From an uncultured Spirochaetia bacterium (GTDB taxonomy: Bacteria > Spirochaetota > UBA6919), in contig CAJXGR010000223.1 of the NCBI GenBank assembly GCA_913053665.1, positions 1-5,585 on the forward strand: 5,585 bases of DNA, given 5' to 3'. Positions within the stretch are counted from its first letter, which is position 1. Each line of letters begins with the position of its first letter. Both the position numbers and the translations under genes were made by a program. Of the stretch, positions 1 to 5,585 are shown in pieces. A model generated the notes under the pieces. That model saw only the letters and a program-made list of their open reading frames with translations. It ran no database searches and was not told where the DNA came from.

Positions 1-47
1 TAGGATAATTATTCTCTGGCAATAGAAGTCTTTTACCCTACCTTGTC

Positions 48-145
48 CTAGTGTTCCTTCAAGTCTCATTTGATGTGTAGGGGCGGGGTTACCCCGCCCC
101 TACACATCAAATGAATCCATCAAATCAGCATTGATGGAACACTAG
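48..145. repeat. Nested inverted-repeat element (MITE- or REP-like)
   Basis: The ends are inverted copies. CTAGTGTTCC at 48-57 matches GGAACACTAG at 136-145, and after one mismatch the match continues (TCAA at 59-62, TTGA at 131-134), giving 14 of 15 paired bases. Inside lie the long palindrome at 66-114 and a second hairpin at 116-138 (TCCATCAA paired with TTGATGGA, loop of seven). The second hairpin shares bases 131-138 with the outer repeat, so the two pairings are mutually exclusive. CTAG at both edges (48-51 and 142-145) could be a four-base target duplication around an element that begins TG and ends CA. It has no coding capacity. It could be a non-autonomous transposable element or a repetitive extragenic palindrome; one copy alone cannot distinguish them. 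Confidence 0.6.
66..114. repeat. 49-base palindrome with 24-base arms and GC-rich core
   Basis: The arms at 66-89 and 91-114 are exact reverse complements around a single T at 90. The core reads GTAGGGGCGGGGT-T-ACCCCGCCCCTAC, and the outer part is the AT-rich TCATTTGATGT and its complement. In RNA from either strand it would form an extremely stable hairpin. No U-tract follows on either strand, so it is not a canonical intrinsic terminator, although it could still block 3' exonucleases for a minus-strand transcript reading through from the gene ending at 250. Confidence 0.9.
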
Positions 146-201
146 CCTGGCGTTTTACAACTTCCCTCTTCTCAAGACCTGTCCTGTAAAAGGCTGACAC
201 T

Positions 202-229
202 GTTTATTAGGAATGATAAACCAATAAAC
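202..229. other. Weak hairpin just after the stop of the DUF3352-like gene
   Basis: GTTTATT (202-208) plus GG (210-211) pairs with CC (221-222) plus AATAAAC (223-229), with A209 bulged and a nine-base loop. It starts 20 bases past the stop codon in the direction of transcription. The stem is AT-rich and no T-tract follows it on the minus strand, so a terminator role is possible but weak. Confidence 0.3.
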
Positions 230-249
230 GACAGGTAGTCATCACTAGC

Positions 250-2148
250 CTATTTCCTCATCTCGAAGCGAGTGGTGATTTCATAGTTTTTGCGTGTGTG
301 AGTCCCATTGAACACCATAATTTCAGGACTCATCTCTGTTGAGAGCTTTTGTATACGCATCAAGTGGTGAAACAGGTTTTTAAGGCTTTTAACAATCTTT
401 TCATCCATCTCTCTGTCATGAGTTTTAATGGTTCGTTTTGCCTGACTCATGAGGCTCTGAACCCGCTTTTCCTGATCTATTAAATTGGTCTTAAGATAGG
501 ATTTAGACACAAGGAGCAATAGATTGGAGTTCCTGTGTTTGCTAATCACCTTAAGGAGTCTTGGATCGGAGGATTTTTCCCTGGCCTGGAGTTCGTTTCG
601 GATCAGGCTTTTGATGGTATCCCAACTGCCAAAACTCACGTATCGCCCCAATATCACGAGGGCAAACTCTGGTGTTTTGGAATTCCCCACCACATAAACA
701 TTCGTTCGCATGTAGACCCGTTTTTTTACGTAATTTCCCATACCAAGGGTCATCACACTCTTTGTCACCACCTTTGAGAGCATCTCGGAAAAGGCGATCC
801 CATCATTCAATCCCAAAAGCGTGATGAATTCCGGCTCACTGCTTTTCTCATCCCCCGGATTCTTCTCCCGAAAAAAGAAATACAAGTCCCCCGAAAAGGC
901 CGATAAAATCTCATCTATGGAATAACCCACCTGCATTTTCACCATACGATTCGCCATCTCAGACTGAGCAATAGCTTTTTGATCCATGCTTTTCAACAGG
1001 GTTTTTCGCATATTCTTTAACTCCAGACGGAACAAAAAGGCAAGATACTTATCAAGACCCAGTCCTGGATCCTGAAATGTCTGCCCTCCGTTCAGGATGG
1101 ACTTCAAGAAAGGTGAGATAGGTTCAGAGTGGCTCAGGGAAATAGTATGACGGGCTTGCAATAAGTTATTCCTAATGCCCCAAGCCAAGTTCGTCCCTAT
1201 GAACTTAAGTTTATCAAAACTAAACAGCTTCTTAAAGATCTGATACGACCGTAAGTTAGACTCAGCATACTTCACCTTCCAAGGGCTAGGGCGACTTTCC
1301 TTTCTAGCATCCCTTTTAGCTTCTTCCAGCTTGTCATTCATCTCTCTTTCCACGCCCTTCAGGTAGTTCCCAAGATTAAATAAAACCATAGCCTGTGAAG
1401 GAAGAGGGTTATTCTGATATTTATTATACAAATCTGTTCCAGATAGTGATTGATCCGCCGGATACTGGAGATACCGCCATAACTTCTTTGGTTTGAACTG
1501 GGATAAGGTCAAATACTTTCCCAAACGGCCCAGATAAAGGTCGCCAATCTTCACGAGTTCCCCTTTATCTATATCTATCTGCTTCCAGGTGAACCTCTTG
1601 GCCGTTGGATGTTTCTCTTTCATTCTCTCCACAAGGGATTTAAGTTCAGGGATCAGGTTTTTAGCCGACTCAATATCCGTTTCCAGCACCCCGACATAAT
1701 TGATTTTCTCTACAATCCTTCGTTCTTTATCTATAGTTTCATACTTTTTTGTGGTTTGATTGTATTGATATTGCTTATACTTTTGAATGGTCACGAGAGG
1801 CTTATCCATGTAATCCATAAGGAAATAAAAGCGGCTTTTATGAATGTTATCAAAGAGCCTGGGTTGAAAGTGGTAAATCTTTGCAAAGCTTACCAGCAAG
1901 GTTTTTAGGGTTTTTACTTCTTTGATGATGGCGTTTCCTGACACTTTATTCACAAACTTGAAGTAGTCCCCCATGCTCTGAAGGGTTTTTCCCACATCCA
2001 GCTGGATATATAAGAGGGTGTCCTGGGGGAGGTTATGGGCCAGGTTCTTTTGTCTGAAACTACCGTTGTCAGCAAAACCAGGGTTTATAGTCCCGAAAAC
2101 CAGGACTAAAAAGACAAAAGGGATGAATGGATTCTTTAAACGTTGCAT
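250..2148 (-). CDS. Exported protein of unknown function, DUF3352-like
   Basis: This encodes a 632-residue protein starting at the ATG at 2148-2146 and ending with TAG at 252-250. The open frame extends to an ATG at 2166, but codons 1-6 of that longer frame contain the Shine-Dalgarno TAAGGAG, so the inner ATG is preferred. Residues 1-26 look like a signal peptide: basic MQRLK, a hydrophobic stretch rich in F, V and L, and cleavage probable after GFA. There is no lipobox and no cysteine in the protein. The mature part opens with LPQDTLLYIQLD (about 40-51). It has a GRLGKYLTLSQ strand near 207-217, an SIDEILSAFSGDLYFFF segment near 410-426 and a LVILGRYVSFGSW segment near 496-508. These recall the layout of DUF3352-type exported proteins (lipid-independent, repeated alpha/beta units), a resemblance judged by eye. 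Charged helical stretches at about 264-286 and 556-606 could be coiled coils. No catalytic motif is visible. It lies 136 bases downstream of the protease gene on the same strand. Gene call is firm, function unknown. Confidence 0.9.
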   Translation of the reverse strand: MQRLKNPFIPFVFLVLVFGTINPGFADNGSFRQKNLAHNLPQDTLLYIQLDVGKTLQSMGDYFKFVNKVSGNAIIKEVKTLKTLLVSFAKIYHFQPRLFDNIHKSRFYFLMDYMDKPLVTIQKYKQYQYNQTTKKYETIDKERRIVEKINYVGVLETDIESAKNLIPELKSLVERMKEKHPTAKRFTWKQIDIDKGELVKIGDLYLGRLGKYLTLSQFKPKKLWRYLQYPADQSLSGTDLYNKYQNNPLPSQAMVLFNLGNYLKGVEREMNDKLEEAKRDARKESRPSPWKVKYAESNLRSYQIFKKLFSFDKLKFIGTNLAWGIRNNLLQARHTISLSHSEPISPFLKSILNGGQTFQDPGLGLDKYLAFLFRLELKNMRKTLLKSMDQKAIAQSEMANRMVKMQVGYSIDEILSAFSGDLYFFFREKNPGDEKSSEPEFITLLGLNDGIAFSEMLSKVVTKSVMTLGMGNYVKKRVYMRTNVYVVGNSKTPEFALVILGRYVSFGSWDTIKSLIRNELQAREKSSDPRLLKVISKHRNSNLLLLVSKSYLKTNLIDQEKRVQSLMSQAKRTIKTHDREMDEKIVKSLKNLFHHLMRIQKLSTEMSPEIMVFNGTHTRKNYEITTRFEMRK

Positions 2149-2155
2149 AGTGCGT

Positions 2156-2162
2156 CTCCTTA
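2156..2162 (-). promoter_or_regulatory. Ribosome binding site that fixes the start of the DUF3352-like gene
   Basis: On the minus strand the sequence reads TAAGGAG, then seven bases, then the ATG at 2148-2146. The alternative ATG at 2166 has no purine-rich site before it (CTACTAA precedes it directly). Using it would turn this Shine-Dalgarno into the codons ATA AGG AGA and would put three arginines in front of an already complete signal peptide. The inner start is therefore favoured. Confidence 0.85.
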
Positions 2163-2198
2163 TCATTTAGTAGTAATCAATAAAGATAGTTTACTGCT

Positions 2199-2260
2199 CG
2201 TAGGGGTGAACCCACGTGTTCACCCTTCCACAGGGGCAGACACGTGGGTCTGCCCCTACG
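2199..2260. repeat. Two-unit inverted palindromic repeat between the genes
   Basis: Two related hairpin units face each other. The left unit (2199-2225) has stem GGGTGAA/TTCACCC and loop CCCACGTG. The right unit (2231-2260) has stem GGGGCAGA/TCTGCCCC and loop CACGTGGG, the reverse complement of the left loop. The outer edges CGTAGGGG (2199-2206) and CCCCTACG (2253-2260) and the segments 2210-2219 and 2240-2249 are also exact inverse copies, so the whole can fold as one long hairpin or as two short ones. The stems differ at three positions on each side and every change is compensated. It sits in the 136-base gap between the genes and may affect the message there. No T-tract follows it. Confidence 0.8.
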
Positions 2261-2266
2261 GGCTAC

Positions 2267-2276
2267 GGTGATCACC
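2267..2276. repeat. Ten-base perfect palindrome GGTGATCACC
   Basis: This is an exact ten-base palindrome eight bases downstream of the TAA stop of the protease gene, between that stop and the two-unit repeat. It has no loop, so it is a poor RNA hairpin. It could be a dimeric protein-binding site or chance. No function can be assigned. Confidence 0.3.
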
Positions 2277-2284
2277 CCATTTCC

Positions 2285-5200
2285 TTATAATTTCTTCGTG
2301 GCTTGTAAATAAATAGCGATTCGATCCTGAAGGATGCATACAAAGTCCGGTGTCCCGTTCCCGTCCACATCGCCAATCTGGACTTCCTTGGGAAGTTCAT
2401 AAACCGATCCAGCCCTCTGGAAGATGGTTTTCGTGAATAGACGTTGCCTTAGAATCCCTTTCATCCGGCCTCCCTTCACTTTCCTGTAGATCTCAAACAT
2501 GGCTTTTTTGCTGTCAAAAAGGAGGATCTCATCCCGTTTATCCATATCCAGATCATAGGAAAACAGGTTCCAGTAAAGAAAGTATTGAGTCTTGGAGTTC
2601 ATGATGACCTTCGAGTTCAAGATCAAATTGCTTTTCTTGTTGAGATAAAGATGAATCACCCCGCCTCCCAGGATTAGAATACCAGGCATTCCCTTTCCTG
2701 TAATGGATCCAACTTTTATCTTGTTATTCCCCATCCCTGTGAGATCCTGTTTTTCTTTAACGATAAAGACTTTCTTTTTAGGATTATACTCCACCAGCAT
2801 GAGCTTTTTACCTGATAGAGCAAGAAATTGAGGGGTTCGTCCCCGTTTTCTATAATAGACAAAGCGTTTTAATGGGTCTAACTTCCAGTTGATCTGCTGT
2901 TTGATATACAATTTATTCTTCTTGTCCACCTTGAGTAATCGTACATAGCCCGACTGAATCAACAAAACATCCTTTCGCCCGTCTCCATCGATATCCTCAA
3001 AAAGGATGGGGGCGCCATCCAGAACCTTTTGGTCTTTGATGATCTCACGAAATCGCCCTTTTCCCGTCCCCAAAAACAGGCTTTCTTTGTCTGAATAAGA
3101 CCAGTAGACGACTAAATCCTTCTTGCCATCCGAATTAAAATCAGCAAACGACAGTTTAGCAGGCTTTTGACTTAAAAAGCGACTCATACCCTCTTTTTTG
3201 CCCTTAAAATCAAAGTGGAGGGTTTTGGACTTCACATTTAGTGAGCCGTTTTCGTTCTGATAGACCGCGTTTAATAACTGGTCTGCCGGGATATAACGCA
3301 CGAAGTATTTATTCCTTGACTTCTCAACCCAGAGTAAGACAGTCCTCTTACCAAAAAACGAACCCAATCTCATGAACTGAATAGTTCCCTGATAGGTCAA
3401 GGGTCTTGGGAAAGACACTTTCCCATGTTCCACACGACTGATTCCAAAGATCTTGTCTTTCATGGAAAAACTGATCACAATAGCTTTTTTCTTTCTACCC
3501 GTATAAAGTTCAAACTGTGTCACTTCCTTGGGTGAGGGGGATCGAATGATCTTAAAGCTGTCCCCTTGGCGATCAAGGACGATAAACTCATTGGTCATAC
3601 TATCCACAGTAAGCATTTCCAATGCCCCATCTCCATCTATATCTCCCAGCTTAACGTTTGAGGAGACTCCCCCCTCAGAACCTATTGGGATACTGAGTAA
3701 GCCGGATGCTATATTATGAGTACCTTTTTGCTTCTCTTGAGTCAATACTATTTCTCGAACCCGGTTCAAGCCATTATCGAGTGTTAGAAACTTTGGGCGG
3801 CTGTCTCCGAAATATCGTACCACAGGGCCTGATATATTGGATCGGACAGGGATTTCCTCAACAAACCCTCCTGCTTCGTTCTGCAGGCGGACATAGACAG
3901 CATAATGTTTATCCAGAACAAAGAATACAATATCTTTACGTCCATCCTTATTGATATCCATAATGTCATAATGATTTATCTTATTGACATAACTAGTGTT
4001 TAAAGGATATTCTTTCTTTTCCTTACCACTTAAAAAGATAGTAAAACTCTTTTTTCCCATCGTGAAGATATCCTTAAGTCCATCTCCGTTTATATCAACC
4101 ACTTTGAGAGCATCCCGTCTTTCTGAGATCTTTATATCATCAATCTTTTTGGCCGTCTTAAAAGTCCCATCAGCCTTCTGCTCAAGGAGAGCCAAGCCAT
4201 CCACGTCCCCGTAGAAAACAATATCCGGCCGATTATCCCCAGTAAAGTCCCCAACACCCAGGGAAAATATCTTGCTGGAGACCGTGATGATATCCGATGC
4301 GAAGCGGCCACTCTCTTTGAGACGGTTAATATCCTCCAGGTCAGTGGACGTCTTCACCTTTTTTTGATCCCCTTCATTGGCTAAGCGTATGATTTCGATT
4401 TCAGCCTTATCGTTATTGGCGAATACAATTTCCTTTGTTCCATCTCCATTGAGATCAGCCAGGGTGAGATGGGAAATCCCGAAACTCGACTTGATGAACT
4501 CTGTATCCGTAAAGCGAATCTTCCTGTCCGTACTGGTGATGGGGGCTTCCATATACTGAAAGCCATTATTGGGGTTATCGTTGTCGTAGGCGAAGGCTTC
4601 GATGTTATTCAAGAACTCTTTGATATACTTGGATGGAATAGCAAATCCCAGGCCGTCCAGATACTTGAATCCCATGTTGATGACTCCAACAACTTCACCC
4701 CTCTCGTTAAACAGAGGTCCCCCTGAGTTTCCTGGACTGATCGGCGCTGTGGTCTGCAAGTACAATCGCCCTCCGTAATTCCTGGACACCTTTGAAATAA
4801 TCCCCTGAGAAGTGGATCGCTCCAGTCCGAGAGGGTTTCCAATAAGAAAGACCTTTTCGCCGGCCTTTAATTTAGTAGAATCCCCCAGGAAAAGTTGTGG
4901 ATAGTTCTCATGGATTGTCTCTTCTATCTTGAGTAAGGCGAGGTCCAGGTCGGCGTTTAGGGCTATAATCCTGACTTTCTTGTATACTTTTTTCCCAAAT
5001 CCCTGACCCTTACGGGGGAAGATAGTAACGGTAATGGATTTTTCCTTGGCCACAACATGGTTGTTGGTCACCAGATAGCCTTTTTGATTGCAGAACCAGC
5101 CTGTGCCAAGACCAGACGGCGTTTTAACCAGCACAACAGCCTGTCCCAACTCTCTGACATGGGTTTGGATGCTTTTAATGGGTAGATTAGCTGTTTTATA

Positions 5201-5476
5201 GAACTCGAAGTTCTTTGTCCCACCAGTGCTAGCCTTCTGAATTCCTATTTTCTTTAAGCTTTTAACCTTGTCTTGGCTGATGGATATAATCTTGCCGCCA
5301 AAGTACATGTAGAGATTGTTTTCGTCTTTCTTAATGAGTTCCCCTTCCAGGCGATCCCCATTATTCATTTCAACGATGATTCTTTCTCCAGCCCCTGCGA
5401 CACTAGTAAATAAGAATAAAAGACCGAGTAATCCAATCATCAGAATCTTTGAGAATGGAGTCCATTTAGAGTTCAT
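2285..5476 (-). CDS. Secreted HtrA/trypsin-like serine protease fused to FG-GAP/VCBS beta-propeller repeats
   Basis: The protein has 1063 residues, with ATG at 5476-5474 preceded by TAAGGA six bases upstream and a TAA stop at 2287-2285. Residues 1-29 are a signal peptide (cleavage probable after AGA). Residues 31-76 form a small SH3/Sm-like beta-barrel candidate (NGDRLEGELIKKDENNLY). Residues about 105-292 are a chymotrypsin-fold protease of HtrA type. The triad is His140 (LVTNNHVV), Asp178 (ADLDLALLKI) and Ser251 (SPGNSGGPL), followed by the usual GLGFAIPSKYIKEFL. All three catalytic residues are present, so it should be active. No PDZ domain follows. Instead, residues about 336-1060 carry FG-GAP/VCBS-like repeats. 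Clear DxDG-type calcium loops begin at D341, D410, D461, D507, D612, D779, D828, D975 and D1036, with degenerate copies near 556, 656, 704, 875 and 924. Only two cysteines occur (C129, C1047). It probably acts in the periplasm or at the cell surface, with the repeats binding calcium and partners or substrates. The substrate is unknown. The domain calls are strong, while the joint function is inference. Confidence 0.95.
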   Translation of the reverse strand: MNSKWTPFSKILMIGLLGLLFLFTSVAGAGERIIVEMNNGDRLEGELIKKDENNLYMYFGGKIISISQDKVKSLKKIGIQKASTGGTKNFEFYKTANLPIKSIQTHVRELGQAVVLVKTPSGLGTGWFCNQKGYLVTNNHVVAKEKSITVTIFPRKGQGFGKKVYKKVRIIALNADLDLALLKIEETIHENYPQLFLGDSTKLKAGEKVFLIGNPLGLERSTSQGIISKVSRNYGGRLYLQTTAPISPGNSGGPLFNERGEVVGVINMGFKYLDGLGFAIPSKYIKEFLNNIEAFAYDNDNPNNGFQYMEAPITSTDRKIRFTDTEFIKSSFGISHLTLADLNGDGTKEIVFANNDKAEIEIIRLANEGDQKKVKTSTDLEDINRLKESGRFASDIITVSSKIFSLGVGDFTGDNRPDIVFYGDVDGLALLEQKADGTFKTAKKIDDIKISERRDALKVVDINGDGLKDIFTMGKKSFTIFLSGKEKKEYPLNTSYVNKINHYDIMDINKDGRKDIVFFVLDKHYAVYVRLQNEAGGFVEEIPVRSNISGPVVRYFGDSRPKFLTLDNGLNRVREIVLTQEKQKGTHNIASGLLSIPIGSEGGVSSNVKLGDIDGDGALEMLTVDSMTNEFIVLDRQGDSFKIIRSPSPKEVTQFELYTGRKKKAIVISFSMKDKIFGISRVEHGKVSFPRPLTYQGTIQFMRLGSFFGKRTVLLWVEKSRNKYFVRYIPADQLLNAVYQNENGSLNVKSKTLHFDFKGKKEGMSRFLSQKPAKLSFADFNSDGKKDLVVYWSYSDKESLFLGTGKGRFREIIKDQKVLDGAPILFEDIDGDGRKDVLLIQSGYVRLLKVDKKNKLYIKQQINWKLDPLKRFVYYRKRGRTPQFLALSGKKLMLVEYNPKKKVFIVKEKQDLTGMGNNKIKVGSITGKGMPGILILGGGVIHLYLNKKSNLILNSKVIMNSKTQYFLYWNLFSYDLDMDKRDEILLFDSKKAMFEIYRKVKGGRMKGILRQRLFTKTIFQRAGSVYELPKEVQIGDVDGNGTPDFVCILQDRIAIYLQATKKL

Positions 5477-5585
5477 AAAATATCCTTAAGTTGATTTCAC
5501 GATTAATAAATTGGCTAGCAATAAAACGGGTCGTGATAAACCAGTTACTGACGGATTTATCCAACTACCTATAATTTTAAGAGAA
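5477..5585 (-). promoter_or_regulatory. Upstream region of the protease gene, weak promoter candidate only
   Basis: This 109-base AT-rich leader has no open frame. Reading the minus strand, TTGGAT (5564-5559) and GTTTAT (5541-5536) are separated by 17 bases, but the second box matches the sigma-70 consensus at only three of six positions. The region is cut by the window end, so the true promoter may lie beyond 5585 or the gene may be cotranscribed with an upstream one. Confidence 0.2.
5483..5488 (-). promoter_or_regulatory. Ribosome binding site of the protease-propeller gene
   Basis: The minus strand reads TAAGGA, then TATTTT, then the ATG at 5476-5474. The spacing of six bases is normal, and this supports the start at 5476, which is also directly followed by a full signal peptide. 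Confidence 0.8.

Noticed and set aside
66..114. Intrinsic terminator
   Set aside because: The hairpin is very strong but no T-tract follows on either strand, so a canonical Rho-independent terminator is not supported.
153..191. Inverted repeat TTTTACA/TGTAAAA
   Set aside because: Only seven paired bases around a 25-base loop with no T-tract. This could easily be chance in AT-rich DNA.
535..777. Plus-strand open frame of 80 codons opposite the DUF3352-like gene
   Set aside because: It lies wholly antisense to a well-supported gene, has no Shine-Dalgarno site, and its composition is a shadow of the real frame.
1609..1908. Plus-strand open frame of 99 codons with a hydrophobic stretch
   Set aside because: Antisense shadow. 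The apparent membrane segment comes from the complement of lysine- and tyrosine-rich codons in the real gene.
2068..2148. Lipoprotein signal in the DUF3352-like protein
   Set aside because: There is no cysteine anywhere in the protein, so no lipobox is possible. The N-terminus fits an ordinary secretory signal.
2199..2260. CRISPR-like repeat
   Set aside because: There are only two units, in inverted orientation and nearly adjacent, with no spacers and no cas genes.
3528..4842. Several short open frames on both strands inside the protease-propeller gene
   Set aside because: All overlap the strong 1063-residue frame, whose domain motifs run through without interruption. None has its own start signal or recognisable motif.
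214..5543. TGATAAACCA present at both 214-223 and 5534-5543, possibly a shared regulatory site
   Set aside because: The match does not extend beyond ten bases, and one copy is downstream of a gene while the other is upstream. It is weak evidence for a common operator.

Overview
The window holds two complete genes, both on the minus strand, and two compact palindromic repeats in the non-coding DNA around them. Both proteins start with a signal peptide, so both are probably exported to the periplasm or cell surface. The moderately AT-leaning base composition, purine-rich Shine-Dalgarno sites, HtrA-type protease fold, VCBS/FG-GAP propeller and GTAGGGG-edged palindromes suggest an environmental, probably Gram-negative bacterium. 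A planctomycete or another deep-branching or uncultured lineage would fit. No marker gene is present, so the lineage is a guess.

Layout in the direction of transcription (right to left): 5585-5477 is a leader with a good ribosome binding site and at best a weak promoter. 5476-2285 encodes a 1063-residue secreted protein with a small beta-barrel-like N-terminal domain, a trypsin/HtrA-type serine protease with an intact His-Asp-Ser triad, and about 720 residues of FG-GAP/VCBS-like repeats. I read these repeats as 14 blades, possibly two seven-bladed beta-propellers. There is no PDZ domain. 2284-2149 is a 136-base intergenic stretch dominated by a two-unit inverted repeat. 2148-250 encodes a 632-residue exported protein that looks like a divergent DUF3352-type protein of unknown function. 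Its start lies six codons inside the longest open frame, because those six codons contain its Shine-Dalgarno sequence. 249-1 is non-coding, with a weak hairpin after the stop codon and a nested inverted-repeat element (48-145) whose core is a near-perfect 49-base palindrome.

The two genes share orientation and spacing compatible with one transcript, with the repeat as a possible processing or attenuation point between them. Whether the proteins work together cannot be decided from sequence. One reading is an envelope protease whose large calcium-binding propeller region replaces PDZ domains for substrate binding, next to an exported protein that may be a partner or substrate. The most notable items are the protease-propeller architecture and the two palindromic repeats, one of which shows compensatory stem changes between its two units. 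I see no RNA gene, CRISPR array, transposase or intact mobile element.
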